Below are positions 24,139-33,260 of a stretch of 37,911 bases of DNA, in pieces. The position numbers and the translations under genes were made by a program. The notes below the pieces were generated by a model, which saw only the letters and a list, made by a program, of their open reading frames with translations, was not told where the DNA came from and searched no databases. Source of the stretch: DAIOFH01 sp036745875 (lineage in GTDB: Bacteria; Planctomycetota; SZUA-567); NCBI GenBank assembly GCA_036745875.1, contig DAIOFH010000026.1, forward strand, positions 1 through 37,911, written 5' to 3'. Position 1 is the first letter of the stretch. The number at the start of each line of letters is the position of its first letter.

Positions 24139-26046
24139 TTACGACTCTTTTGCAAAGCGATAAATCGCGAACGCCAGCGATTCCGGGTCGAGACCAAGCT
24201 TGCGGTCGAGATCCTCTACTTCCGCATGGCAAATAAACGCGTCCGGCAGGCCGAAACGAAAGATTTTCCCCAGAGAGCCTCCTTCTGCAAGCGCTTCGAG
24301 GACAGCCGATCCGAAGCCGCCGGGAAGGACATGATCCTCCACCGTCGCCATCCAGGGATAATCCGCTGCCAGTTGGCGATAAAAGTCCGTATCAAGGGGT
24401 TTGGCGAAGCGGGCATTCACCACGGCGACCTGGAGCCCCTTTTTCGCCAACAATCCGGCCGCCCGCCAGGCGGTAAAAACCATCCGCCCATAGGCGACGA
24501 TCACCCCGTCGCTGCCGGGTCGAAGCAGTTCGGCCTTGCCGATTTCCAGAGGTTCCCGGCTTTCCGGCCAGCCGGCGTGCATGACCAGTTCGTCCGAATC
24601 CGGAGTGGTGCCGCGAGGGTAACGGACGGCGGAAGTATGACCGAGGGTCAACCCAAACTCCAGCATGGCCCTGAGCTCCGCGCCGTCACGCGGCGCCATC
24701 AGGACAACGCCTGGGATATGGCGCAGGAACGCGATATCGAAAACGCCGTGATGCGTCGGACCGTCGGAGCCGACCAGCCCTGCGCGGTCGATGGCCAGAA
24801 GCAGTTTGACGTCCGGTTGCACCGCGATATCGTGAATGATCTGGTCGTACGAACGCTGCAAAAAAGTAGAGTACAAGGCGAGAACAGGCTTTTTCCCATT
24901 GCTCGCGAGGGAGGCGGCAAACGCGGCGGCATGGGCCTCGCAGATGCCGACGTCGTAAAAACGACCGGGGTGGGCCTCGCCAAACTTGCGGATCCCGGTC
25001 CCTGCCGGCATGGCCGCCGTAATGGCTACAACCGCGGGGTCGTGGTCCGCGACGGCGATAAGGCTGTCGGCAAAGACATCGGTGTAGGATTTTCGTTTAT
25101 GCATAGAGGCGTGTTCGCGGCTGCTTTGCACTTCGAACGGCGCGGCAGAATGATAATTCTCCGGATCCGCCTCTGCTGCGGCGTAACCCCTGCCTTTTTC
25201 CGTCGCGACATGCAGGAGGCGCGGGCCCGGAATCTCCTTGATACGGGCGAGTTCCGTTTCCAGCAGTTCCATGTTATGCCCGTCAAGAGGCCCGAAATAC
25301 TTGAAGCCCAGTGCGGAAAACACGTGCGTCGCCTCTGTCAACCCCTTGACACTGGTGAGGAAATACTCCTGGGCTTTCTTCAACGAGCCGCCGACCAGAG
25401 GCGCGGAGGACAAGAGGTCCGTCAGGGACTGCCGTAGCGACCGGGTTGCAGGCCGCGTCCGCAGGTCAGTCAGGTACGCAGACAGCGCCCCCGTTGTTTC
25501 CGCGATCGCCATGTCGTTGTCATTGAGGATCACCAGGACGTCCGATCCGCACTGCCCGGCGTGGTTCAATGCCTCAAAGGCCATGCCGCCGCCAATCGAT
25601 CCGTCGCCGATGAGGGCAACTGCCTGCCGACGGGGCATTTCCCCCCTGACCGCCTCGGCGAAACCGACGGCGGAACTGATCGAGGTGCTGGCGTGTCCCA
25701 CGACAGTCGCGTCATACTCGCTCTCTACCGGGCTGGGAAAGCCGGAAACGCCGCCCTTTTGGCGAAGAGTGTGAAATACCTTGCGCCGCCCGGTGATGAT
25801 CTTGTGCGGGTAACTCTGGTGGCCGACGTCGAAATACAGCCTGTCGCGGCGGAAATTAAAAATCCGGTGCAGCGCCAGGGTCAGTTCGACCGCGCCGAGG
25901 TTGGACGCCAGATGGCCTCCGTTCTTTCCCACGGTACGGATGATGAGTGACCGGATTTCCGCAGCGAGGCGGGCGAGATCGGTCATTGTCAATCCCACCA
26001 GGTCGGCCGGGGAGTCTATCGAATCAAGGAGCGGTGTGTCAGGCAT
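24139..26046 (-). CDS. dxs: 1-deoxy-D-xylulose-5-phosphate synthase
   Basis: Condenses pyruvate and glyceraldehyde 3-phosphate with thiamine diphosphate, the first step of the MEP isoprenoid pathway. The 635 residues show GGHLASNLG, FDVGHQSYPHK, the ThDP motif GDGSIGGGMAFEALNHAG with LNDND, the second-domain loops DVGICEAHA and IDRAGLVGSDGPTHHGVFD, and the C-terminal EDHVLPGGFGSAV. The ATG at 26046 is 4 bases after the HEAT-protein stop, so translation is probably coupled. A start at 26091 would overlap that gene, and its extra 15 residues do not look like DXS. Confidence 0.97.
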   Translation of the reverse strand: MPDTPLLDSIDSPADLVGLTMTDLARLAAEIRSLIIRTVGKNGGHLASNLGAVELTLALHRIFNFRRDRLYFDVGHQSYPHKIITGRRKVFHTLRQKGGVSGFPSPVESEYDATVVGHASTSISSAVGFAEAVRGEMPRRQAVALIGDGSIGGGMAFEALNHAGQCGSDVLVILNDNDMAIAETTGALSAYLTDLRTRPATRSLRQSLTDLLSSAPLVGGSLKKAQEYFLTSVKGLTEATHVFSALGFKYFGPLDGHNMELLETELARIKEIPGPRLLHVATEKGRGYAAAEADPENYHSAAPFEVQSSREHASMHKRKSYTDVFADSLIAVADHDPAVVAITAAMPAGTGIRKFGEAHPGRFYDVGICEAHAAAFAASLASNGKKPVLALYSTFLQRSYDQIIHDIAVQPDVKLLLAIDRAGLVGSDGPTHHGVFDIAFLRHIPGVVLMAPRDGAELRAMLEFGLTLGHTSAVRYPRGTTPDSDELVMHAGWPESREPLEIGKAELLRPGSDGVIVAYGRMVFTAWRAAGLLAKKGLQVAVVNARFAKPLDTDFYRQLAADYPWMATVEDHVLPGGFGSAVLEALAEGGSLGKIFRFGLPDAFICHAEVEDLDRKLGLDPESLAFAIYRFAKES

Positions 26047-26050
26047 AATG

Positions 26051-29000
26051 TTAGAAGAACCCTTCACCCAACAACGGCAGATTCTTTCCATCGTGAACGC
26101 TTATCGTTCCTTCCGGCCGGACCGGCGGGAGGGGAACGGATGGGTCGACCAGGAAGTTGCCGCCGGACTCGGCGGGCGGCGGGGCAAGCTGCTGCGAGGC
26201 GGCATAATTCGTGTTCGTGTCGCCCGGCTGTATAGGTTCATTGATGGGAGGCGGCTCCGGCGCGGGGGAAGAACTCTTGAAAACCTCCCGCGATGCCGTG
26301 GCGGTGGTTGTGGTCGTGCCGGGCGCTGTGACAACTGGAGCGGCGTCGACAGGGGCGGCGACGGTGGCCGCAGGAGGAGTCGACTCGACAACCGGATCGG
26401 TCATTGCTTCAAACATCGGCTCGCCCTGGACGGCGGCGCTTTCCGTCATGTCGACCGGCGGGGCGCTGTATACCGGGGATTCGGCCTGCATTTGCGGCTG
26501 ATACGGGGCACCAAGCGGATTGTCGTCGGTGATGACGAATTGCCCGGGTTCCGGCTCGACAAAGAGATCGGATCGATAGGCGGGCTGTTCTTCACTTATC
26601 GGAGGAGCAGGCACAAAGGCCGCATCTTCCCCTACCCCTGCGTCAGGTGCGGTCGTTTCCGGCTGTGCGGCGAGCGAATCGCCTTCCTGCATCGAGGCGT
26701 ACGGGGATTCGGGCAATTCGGAAGAAAAAACGTCCGTGCCGTCTTGCGGCGTGTCATAATCGGTCGCGGGAGACTCGGGAACAGTACCCACCGGCACTTC
26801 CGGCATGGAGCCGGAAACAACCATCGGTCCGTCTTCCATCGGGAAGCCGCTGTCGCCCAACGACGGCGGCATGCTGCCGGATGATGCTCCTTGGGAAGAC
26901 TGGTTCCAGTCGGCATAAGGATCGGCGAGCGATTCCGCGCCGCCTGTCTCCGCCGGGAACGACGGCCAATCGTCCGAAGGTGCTGCAAACACTGTCGTCT
27001 CGCCCTCGGTCAGGGCTGGAGTATCCGTCGGGGAAAAGGTCATCCACTCGCCGTTGGCGTCGTCCACCGGCCCGCTTGTAATACCGGAAAACGCTTCAGG
27101 ATCTGCTGTCGCCGCCGGGAACGACGACCACTCGTCCGAGGGCGCGTCAAACACTGTCGTGTCGCCACTTGTTGAAGCAGGCGTATCGGTCGGGGACAAG
27201 GTGGTCCATTCGCCCATCTGGCCGTCCACCGGTCCGGTAGTAAAGGTAGACCCGGCAGGTTCCGACGTAGAGAAAAAGTCGGATGACGAGAATGTGGACG
27301 AGCTGGACGAGGGAGAAGAAGTGGAAGGGGAGGAAGATGAACCAAAGCCCGAAGGCGCGGAAGAGAAAGCGTCATCGTCAGTTCCGCCAATTGGCGGAAT
27401 AGGCAGGGAAATACCGGTCAACTCCGGCTGGGATGAAGAACTCGAACCGGTGATGCCATATGAAGAAAGGGACGACGACGAACCGAATGCGGAGGCTTCC
27501 GCATCATCGAATCCACCCGACGCGGCGGATGGGGCCGGAGAGAAAGTGTGGGTAGGCGAGCTTAATGTGGCGGCATTGATAATTTCACCCTGCTTGGCCG
27601 AATCGCCGGATTCCTCGATCGGTTCAAATGCGCCAGCCCAACCCGGCACAGCGCCATCGGCGGAGGCGGTTTGCCTGGATCCGCCCGCACCCCCTCCACC
27701 GCCCACGCGGTCGGGGTCCGAGGACCAGGTACGAAGTCTCGTCCTTCCGCCGCTTCCCTGCGGTTGCGGAGCAACATCCACAACCTGGCTGGCCTGGAAT
27801 TGATCAGACGACATCGCGGAGGACGGCACGTCCATGTCGGGCATGTCCATATCCGGGACCAGGGAGGGCACACCGCCAAGGGACATTCCGGCGCCTGGGG
27901 TCGCGGCTGCGGAACTGGAAGTAAAACCGGAGCCGCCGGACAGCGAAACGCCACCAGCCATAGGAACGGTCGGAATCATGGCCGAATCGGCGATAATGCC
28001 CCACGCAGCGACGTCGACAGGCTCGTTCCTGCCGGAGCTGCCGGACATCGGTACGCCCGGTATGCCGCCAAAGGCGTCAAACTGGTTTGTCTGGGCTTGC
28101 GCAGTCATAGCCCCGCCCGCAGTTCCCGGGAAACGCGAGCGATTTTGCGCCAGCCATTCGTTCCAGGCCTGGCCGTCCCTGCCAAGATCCCTGCCGGCCA
28201 GACGGGTAAGGCTTGCCCTGGCGGCTTCCGTCTCGTCGACGGAGATCAGGTCTTGTCCGAGGTTCATGACGCTGACCAGGAAATCCACGGCCTCGGGATA
28301 ATCTGCAAGCAATTGAAGGGTTGTCATGCGGACCGATGGATCGATGCGGCAGGCTTCAATAAGGCTCGCGGCGGCGGCGGAATCGTTGAATCGTGCAATT
28401 GCTTTTGCCGCTTCGCACCTGACCGGCGCTTCGGTGTCGGAGGCAAGCGCCTTTTCAAGGGCCGGACGCCCCGCCACGGCGGAACGACCAATTTCACCGA
28501 TCGCCCAGGCGGCGGCGACGCGGTTGGCCGCATCGGGGTTGGAGGAAAGGATGCCGCCGAGGCTGTCCACATGCTTGGTCTGCTTGAAATAGCCGACCAG
28601 GCGTATAAATCCGTCAAGCGGATCGACCCGGCGCGCCAGCGCCTGTTCGGCGGCGGCGACGGCCTGCTGGTCGTTGAGATTGAAAAGCGCCTGCGCCGCG
28701 TTTTTCCTCACCTCGGAGGAAGGGTCGGTCAGCATGTTCCTGAGCGCTCCCACGGACTGGAGATCGGCCATTCGACCGAGGATAAGTGCGGATGCCGCCC
28801 GGTTGGCGGCATTGAGATTCAGGAGGTTATTGCGGAGTTCCGGAAGCACGCTGTCCTTATTGGCTAGGAACCACGCCACGGCCGCGTCCCTGACCTCCGG
28901 CTGGCTTGAACCGACATTTCCGAGTTCGGACGAAAAGCGCTCCTGCTGCGCGCCGACGCCCTGTCCGGCGGCCGCAGCATACATCGCCTTCAGGACCGCG

Positions 29001-29227
29001 TCCCCGACGCCGTTTTCACTCAGCTGCAAGACTGAGCGGGTGGAAAGATCGAAGGAGTTCGGGGATGTTTGTATTGCCATGAGAATGACGTCCGGAGTCA
29101 ATCCGGCCCGAGTCATTTGAATAATGTCCGCGTTGGTGATGCTTTCACCCGCCACGACAGGAGAGGATGCGGCGATGAGGCATGACAGCCCCAAGGCAAG
29201 GACTAACGAATACGCGCGCTTGTTCAT
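26051..29227 (-). CDS. secreted HEAT-repeat protein with long low-complexity tail
   Basis: The 1058-residue protein begins with a signal peptide (MNKRAYSLVLALGLSCLIAA, likely cut after VVA near residue 26). A motif of about 50 residues, ITNADIIQMTRAGLTPDVI...FDLSTRSVLQLSENGV, follows; it resembles segments seen in secreted proteins of other bacteria. Next come HEAT-like repeats (about 95-360) ending in WNEWLAQNRSRFP. The remaining two thirds are rich in Ser, Pro, Thr, Gly, Asp and Glu, with a serine tract and a 54-residue tandem repeat, and look disordered. The ATG at 29227 with a GGGAAA stretch is preferred to the upstream start at 29287, because it opens the signal peptide. The function is unknown; a periplasmic or outer-surface scaffold is likely. 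It is coupled to dxs, with no obvious link. Confidence 0.8.
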   Translation of the reverse strand: MNKRAYSLVLALGLSCLIAASSPVVAGESITNADIIQMTRAGLTPDVILMAIQTSPNSFDLSTRSVLQLSENGVGDAVLKAMYAAAAGQGVGAQQERFSSELGNVGSSQPEVRDAAVAWFLANKDSVLPELRNNLLNLNAANRAASALILGRMADLQSVGALRNMLTDPSSEVRKNAAQALFNLNDQQAVAAAEQALARRVDPLDGFIRLVGYFKQTKHVDSLGGILSSNPDAANRVAAAWAIGEIGRSAVAGRPALEKALASDTEAPVRCEAAKAIARFNDSAAAASLIEACRIDPSVRMTTLQLLADYPEAVDFLVSVMNLGQDLISVDETEAARASLTRLAGRDLGRDGQAWNEWLAQNRSRFPGTAGGAMTAQAQTNQFDAFGGIPGVPMSGSSGRNEPVDVAAWGIIADSAMIPTVPMAGGVSLSGGSGFTSSSAAATPGAGMSLGGVPSLVPDMDMPDMDVPSSAMSSDQFQASQVVDVAPQPQGSGGRTRLRTWSSDPDRVGGGGGAGGSRQTASADGAVPGWAGAFEPIEESGDSAKQGEIINAATLSSPTHTFSPAPSAASGGFDDAEASAFGSSSSLSSYGITGSSSSSQPELTGISLPIPPIGGTDDDAFSSAPSGFGSSSSPSTSSPSSSSSTFSSSDFFSTSEPAGSTFTTGPVDGQMGEWTTLSPTDTPASTSGDTTVFDAPSDEWSSFPAATADPEAFSGITSGPVDDANGEWMTFSPTDTPALTEGETTVFAAPSDDWPSFPAETGGAESLADPYADWNQSSQGASSGSMPPSLGDSGFPMEDGPMVVSGSMPEVPVGTVPESPATDYDTPQDGTDVFSSELPESPYASMQEGDSLAAQPETTAPDAGVGEDAAFVPAPPISEEQPAYRSDLFVEPEPGQFVITDDNPLGAPYQPQMQAESPVYSAPPVDMTESAAVQGEPMFEAMTDPVVESTPPAATVAAPVDAAPVVTAPGTTTTTATASREVFKSSSPAPEPPPINEPIQPGDTNTNYAASQQLAPPPAESGGNFLVDPSVPLPPVRPEGTISVHDGKNLPLLGEGFF
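26912..27235 (-). repeat. 162-base (54-residue) tandem duplication in the HEAT protein tail
   Basis: Two adjacent in-frame copies, 27235-27074 and 27073-26912. Shared residues include GPVD, GEW, SPTDTPA, TTVF, APSD and SFPA. The DNA copies have diverged, so the duplication is not recent. Confidence 0.85.
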
Positions 29228-29289
29228 GGTTTTTTCCCGATACGGCCATTTATAATAATGTCGTCTGTCTAACGACACCTGTCCCACAC

Positions 29290-29318
29290 CCTATACTGTA
29301 CAGAAAGGCTGCAGGCAA
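29290..29318 (-). promoter_or_regulatory. candidate promoter of the HEAT protein-dxs unit
   Basis: On the minus strand TTGCCT, 17 bases, TATAGG, in the 103-base gap between fabI and the HEAT-protein gene. The spacing is optimal but both boxes are imperfect. Confidence 0.4.
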
Positions 29319-29330
29319 TTCCAAGTAAAA

Positions 29331-30134
29331 TCAATCCAGCCGCACAGCAGCTTGGACAATCTCCCTGTCGAAAAAGTTGACGCTCATGCCGGCGTCTATG
29401 ACATGGCGCTGGGCGTTGATGCCGCTCGACCTCGGACTTAACAGGAAAAGGGCCAGGTCCGCGACCTCACTGGTCTCCAGTGGACGCTTGCGAAGGGTCG
29501 CTTTTTCGGCAAACAGGTAATTTTCAAGATAGCCGGGGATTCCCGCCGACGCCGATGTCTTCAACAACCCGGCGTTGACGGCGTTGAACCTGACTTCCGA
29601 AAACATGGAAAAACTTTTCGCCAGAAAGGTCACCGACGAATCGAGCGCAGCCTTCACCGGCGCCATGTACCCGTAGTTCTCGGACGCCATTGTGGTGTGC
29701 GAGATGGATATTGTGACAACCGATGCATCTTTGCTGAAGTTATTCTTAAAAGCATTCGCGAGAGCCGGCAGGCTGAACATGCTGATGTCGACTGCCTGGA
29801 GAAAATCCCGCTTCGCCACCTCGTGGAACGGCCTGAGGCCGTCCGAATAATTGGCATACGCGATAGAATGTACCATGCCGTGCACTATCGGGTGGCGCTC
29901 GGTCACCTTTTCAGCCAGAGCTTTTATTTCATCCTCGTTCTCGACATTGCATGGGTATACGTCATGACCGGGAAAGAGCTTTCCCACCGCCTCGACGGCA
30001 GCCTCGTCCTTGACGGCGAGAACGACCTTCGCCCCCTCGTCTATCAGGCCCTTGGCAATATGATAGGCAACGCTTTTACGATTCGCCACGCCAACGACAA
30101 GAAAGACCCTGTCATCCAATTTGAGAAAAGACAC
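29331..30134 (-). CDS. fabI: enoyl-[acyl-carrier-protein] reductase FabI
   Basis: Reduces enoyl-ACP with NADH in the last step of each fatty acid elongation cycle. The 267-residue short-chain dehydrogenase has the FabI nucleotide-binding N-terminus GVANRKSVAYHIAKGL, HSIAYANY, the DISMFSLPALA helix, and the catalytic pair in YGYMAPVK, where Tyr and Lys are seven apart as in FabI (Y-x6-K) instead of the usual short-chain dehydrogenase spacing of four. The start is a GTG at 30134 with AAAGGGG about 8 bases upstream. It follows the DUF362 gene by 14 bases and is probably in the same operon as the PgsA-type gene. Confidence 0.9.
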   Translation of the reverse strand: MSFLKLDDRVFLVVGVANRKSVAYHIAKGLIDEGAKVVLAVKDEAAVEAVGKLFPGHDVYPCNVENEDEIKALAEKVTERHPIVHGMVHSIAYANYSDGLRPFHEVAKRDFLQAVDISMFSLPALANAFKNNFSKDASVVTISISHTTMASENYGYMAPVKAALDSSVTFLAKSFSMFSEVRFNAVNAGLLKTSASAGIPGYLENYLFAEKATLRKRPLETSEVADLALFLLSPRSSGINAQRHVIDAGMSVNFFDREIVQAAVRLD

Positions 30135-30148
30135 CGTTCACCCCTTTG

Positions 30149-31294
30149 CTATTTTATTCCTAATATCCGCGCCAGCAATCCGCCTCTCGCCATGTCCATT
30201 CCGTCATGCTGGCATAGTTCATGGCAGCAGTAGCAACGGATGCATGTTTTCGAATCAATGGCGATGCCGCCGTCTATTCCGCGTATCGCCTTCACCGGAC
30301 ATATGTTAATACAATAGCCGCACTTTGTGCAGCTTTTTTTGGGAAAAGGGGGCGGCGTTATGCGTTCCCGCATCCAGGCGGCGACGGAGGGAAGATGCTT
30401 TTCTATAAATTTCCCATGCATTTGGGTGGTTATGAGTTCGGGTATGTCCCAGTCGTTCGGCCGTAAAACTGACGGTTCAGGACCGACGGCTGTCGCACCG
30501 TGCCACCAGTCATGGCCACGCTGTTCCATCTCAGCCAGGGTGAACAAAAGTTTTCGCTCCAGCCCAAGGACATCCATAAGGATCGCATCCATGCACCAGG
30601 GATCGGCCCCGGCAGCGAGGAAATTGGCGGGCCGTGCCCTCCCCGACCCCGGTCCCTTGCCGTCCATTGCCAATACGGCATCCATAATGCTTAAGGTTGG
30701 CCTTACCGCCAGGGCGATGTCGTTGAGCATCCGGGCAAAAAATATCTTGTCGCGGCCGGCGCGATAATGCCACTGGAACTTCCTCGCTCCCGGCACTGCG
30801 CCAAACATGTTTTTCACCGCCATGGACATGAGCATCTGGCCGTGGGTCTTCAGTTTGGGGAGATTGATGATGCAGTCGGCCTTGAGCAGTTCATCCGCCA
30901 GCTCAAGGCGTGGAAAGAATCGGTTTTGGTCGATATGCTCGCGGGGGGTGAATTCGATCACTTCGATTCCGAGCTCGTCCGCCGCCGATAGTATGCCGCA
31001 GTGCCTTGCGGCCATGCGGGCGGAGCCATAACCGGGAGAGTCGCCAATGACGATTTTGCCCGCCCCCGCTTCGTCGGCCAGGACGGCGACGGCGCGGACA
31101 ATTGCATGATGGGTGTTGACAGCCTTGTTTTCGGAACGGCCAAAGACGAGGTTTGGTTTGAGTACGACGCTGTCGCCGGTTTTGACGAAGGCGGCCATGC
31201 CGCCCAGGGGTTCCAGCAGTTTTTTTAGCGCAGCAAGGGTTTTATCCGGATCATAAGTGTCGTGCCGCAGCAGGGAGACTGCAGTGCGGGTCAT
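30149..31294 (-). CDS. DUF362 domain protein with two [4Fe-4S] ferredoxin motifs
   Basis: The N-terminal 290 residues match DUF362 (VVLKPNLVFG, GKIVIGDSPGYG, INLPKLKTHGQ, VKNMFGAVPG). The C-terminus has two ferredoxin clusters, CTKCGYCINICP and CIRCYCCHELC. It is therefore an iron-sulfur protein, probably cytoplasmic, of unknown electron partner. The ATG at 31294 overlaps the stop of the upstream PgsA-type gene as ATGA, with GAGG 7 bases upstream, indicating translational coupling. The frame is open much further upstream, but that part is a shadow of the PgsA gene. The Gln in place of Pro after the last Cys of the second cluster is a minor deviation. Confidence 0.88.
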   Translation of the reverse strand: MTRTAVSLLRHDTYDPDKTLAALKKLLEPLGGMAAFVKTGDSVVLKPNLVFGRSENKAVNTHHAIVRAVAVLADEAGAGKIVIGDSPGYGSARMAARHCGILSAADELGIEVIEFTPREHIDQNRFFPRLELADELLKADCIINLPKLKTHGQMLMSMAVKNMFGAVPGARKFQWHYRAGRDKIFFARMLNDIALAVRPTLSIMDAVLAMDGKGPGSGRARPANFLAAGADPWCMDAILMDVLGLERKLLFTLAEMEQRGHDWWHGATAVGPEPSVLRPNDWDIPELITTQMHGKFIEKHLPSVAAWMRERITPPPFPKKSCTKCGYCINICPVKAIRGIDGGIAIDSKTCIRCYCCHELCQHDGMDMARGGLLARILGIK

Positions 31295-31983
31295 TTGGCC
31301 GCCTCGTCCGTATTGCTCTTTTCCGAGTCGGAAGAATCGGCGGACACATACTCGGCTATCAACTCGGGCACATCGCGGGAATATTCGACCAGGCTGAGAA
31401 GGTTGACGATGACCGTGAAAACGCCAGCCCCCATGGCGAAATTTTGAATTGTCTGTTCGCTGAAAAACGCGCCGTTCGGATTGTTGGCGAAAGTCCAATC
31501 CCGAATAAAGGCGCAGAGGAAAAATGCCGCAGTCACGATGCTCTGGGTGAACATCTTCGCCTTGCCGGAAAACTTGGCGGGAACGGCATGCCCTTTCAGA
31601 GCCGCGTAGCGGCGAAGGATGTGCATGGCGATTTCGCGGTAAAGAACCAGCATGGGAATCCACACCGTCACGTGGGAGCCGAAACGGCCGCTTTCGGACA
31701 AACCGAAAAAGATAGTCATAAAAAAGGTGCTGTCCGCGACCGGGTCCATGATCTTGCCGAAATTGGTCACTTCCTTCCTGGCGCGCGCCACCGCGCCGTC
31801 GATAAGATCGGTGAACAATGCGACGACCAGGATGATCAGTATCCACAACGACACCTGCCAGGTCTGCACGTTCTGCGCCGGATCACGCATTTTCAGGATC
31901 AAGTAGAGAATGATCGGCGCGAACACGAAACGCGAAAGCGTCAACGCATTGGGCAAATTGAAAAGTGGACGGCGCTTCCGCAT
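31291..31983 (-). CDS. CDP-alcohol phosphatidyltransferase (PgsA-like)
   Basis: Integral membrane enzyme, probably phosphatidylglycerophosphate synthase, condensing CDP-diacylglycerol with an alcohol phosphate. The 230 residues contain the complete family motif DG-x2-AR-x8-G-x3-D-x3-D in DLIDGAVARARKEVTNFG followed by KIMDPVAD, with about six hydrophobic helices. A charged Ser/Asp/Glu-rich C-terminal tail of about 30 residues is unusual. The ATG at 31983, with AGGA 8 bases upstream, is preferred over 32043, which has no binding site. First gene of an operon with the DUF362 ferredoxin and fabI, which suggests a membrane lipid unit. Confidence 0.9.
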   Translation of the reverse strand: MRKRRPLFNLPNALTLSRFVFAPIILYLILKMRDPAQNVQTWQVSLWILIILVVALFTDLIDGAVARARKEVTNFGKIMDPVADSTFFMTIFFGLSESGRFGSHVTVWIPMLVLYREIAMHILRRYAALKGHAVPAKFSGKAKMFTQSIVTAAFFLCAFIRDWTFANNPNGAFFSEQTIQNFAMGAGVFTVIVNLLSLVEYSRDVPELIAEYVSADSSDSEKSNTDEAAK

Positions 31984-32020
31984 TTGGGAATTCCTATGGC
32001 AATATTGTCGGGTAACGATT

Positions 32021-32050
32021 TTATCACGGTAACTGCTTGGCATATATCAA
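32021..32050 (-). promoter_or_regulatory. candidate promoter of the pgsA-DUF362-fabI operon
   Basis: On the minus strand TTGATA, 18 bases, TGATAA. It lies about 40 bases before the chosen start at 31983, which supports that start over 32043. Confidence 0.45.
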
Positions 32051-32132
32051 AATATAGAACGTAATATTCTAGCCAACGCCGTCTCGGAGGTCAAGAACAG
32101 AGACCTATCTTTTATTTTACTCCATAAATGAC

Positions 32133-32171
32133 GGAAGACACAGAGATCAATGCATTATCTCCGTGTCCTCC
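32133..32171 (-). promoter_or_regulatory. 15-bp stem-loop downstream of the aldo/keto reductase
   Basis: GGAGGACACGGAGAT and ATCTCTGTGTCTTCC pair over 15 bp (two G-U pairs in minus-strand RNA; these would be A-C mismatches in plus-strand RNA). The 9-base loop contains AATGCATT. It lies 29 bases past the reductase stop codon. No T run follows, but a TTTTTT precedes the stem. It may be a 3' end structure or a processed RNA; the fit to minus-strand RNA points to function as RNA. Confidence 0.45.
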
Positions 32172-32200
32172 AAAAAAGTAGCAAGCTGTATGATAAACGG

Positions 32201-33205
32201 TTACAGCTTTTCCATCGCGTTCGCAATAAAGTCCAGGTCTTCCTTGTCGAGCATGATGCTGCCGGCGACGGCGTTTTCTTCAACCTGTTTCGGGTTCCGT
32301 GCGCCGAGGAGCGCGTGGCTGCAACCGGGCTGCGCCACTGTCCAGGCGGAGACGAGCTGCCCGGGCGTCGCACGGTGCTTGTCCATGATCGGCTTGAGAC
32401 CGTCTAGGAAGGAGAGGATTTTCTTTCGCGATTCCAGGCTGAAGCGCGGATCGTTGGCCCGCTGGTCCGTCTCGGAAAACTCGCGGTCAAGCCCGACCTT
32501 GCCGGTCAACAATCCCTGCGCCAGCGGCGAGTAGGCGAAAAAGGCGACCTTGTGCTCGGCGCAATAGGGAAGGTTGGTCTTTTCCATATCGCGGTCAAGC
32601 ATGCTGTACTTTTCCTGGTCGACGTCGAGGGGTGCGACCTGGCGGTATTCGTCCATCTGCTCCGGGGTGGCGTTCGAGCAGCCGATCGCACGGATCTTGC
32701 CTTCCTTTTTCAATTTGAGAAGTTCCGCCGCCGTTTCCGCTATCGGGGTGACAGTCTCCTGCCAATGGGTTTGCATGACATCGATAACGTCGACGCCAAG
32801 GCGGCGGAGGCTGTTTTCGACCTCCCTGCGGATGGATTTGGGGTTGAGATAGCGATAGACATGGTATTTGGCCTTGGGGTTATCGTCCTCTTCGACAATG
32901 CCATCGCTGGAATCGAAGAAATGGTCGCCATTTGTGCCTTCCCAGACCAAGCCGCATTTGGTGGCGAGAACCGCCTTCTGCCGCCAGCCGCCCTTGAGCG
33001 CCTTGCCGACAACTTCTTCCGAATGGCCAAAACCATAGATCGGCGCGGTATCAATCAGGTTGATGCCATTGTCGATTGCGGCATGGATCGCCTTGATCGC
33101 CTCGTTCTCGTCAGCGCCGCCCCAGTTCCAGCCGCCGATGGCCCAAGCGCCGAAACCGATGACTGACGCATTGATTCCACTGCCGCCGAGTTCACGTAAC
33201 TGCAT
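32201..33205 (-). CDS. aldo/keto reductase
   Basis: NADPH-dependent oxidoreductase of the (beta/alpha)8 AKR family, 334 residues. The catalytic tetrad is visible: Asp and Tyr in IDTAPIYGFGHSE, Lys in LATKCG, and His in MQTHW. The cofactor end shows IGCSNA and GARNPKQVEEN. It resembles the YajO/IolS-type soluble AKRs; the substrate is unknown. An excellent AAGGAGG stands 6 bases before the ATG at 33205; the longer frame from 33247 is not needed. It has its own promoter, divergent from the sigma-28 genes. Confidence 0.93.
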   Translation of the reverse strand: MQLRELGGSGINASVIGFGAWAIGGWNWGGADENEAIKAIHAAIDNGINLIDTAPIYGFGHSEEVVGKALKGGWRQKAVLATKCGLVWEGTNGDHFFDSSDGIVEEDDNPKAKYHVYRYLNPKSIRREVENSLRRLGVDVIDVMQTHWQETVTPIAETAAELLKLKKEGKIRAIGCSNATPEQMDEYRQVAPLDVDQEKYSMLDRDMEKTNLPYCAEHKVAFFAYSPLAQGLLTGKVGLDREFSETDQRANDPRFSLESRKKILSFLDGLKPIMDKHRATPGQLVSAWTVAQPGCSHALLGARNPKQVEENAVAGSIMLDKEDLDFIANAMEKL

Positions 33206-33260
33206 GGTTTTCCTCCTTAAGCTGGTTTTCCTTAAAAATCCCGACAAAATGAATTTTTAC

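Noticed and set aside
26096..27500. Possible antisense genes opposite the low-complexity HEAT tail
   Set aside because: The minus-strand frame is continuous, with a signal peptide and coupling to dxs. The plus-strand frames only mirror the biased composition.
30149..31846. 565-residue open frame covering the DUF362 gene
   Set aside because: The upstream 184 codons overlap the PgsA-type gene in another frame and resemble no protein; the ATG at 31294 has a ribosome binding site and begins the family sequence.
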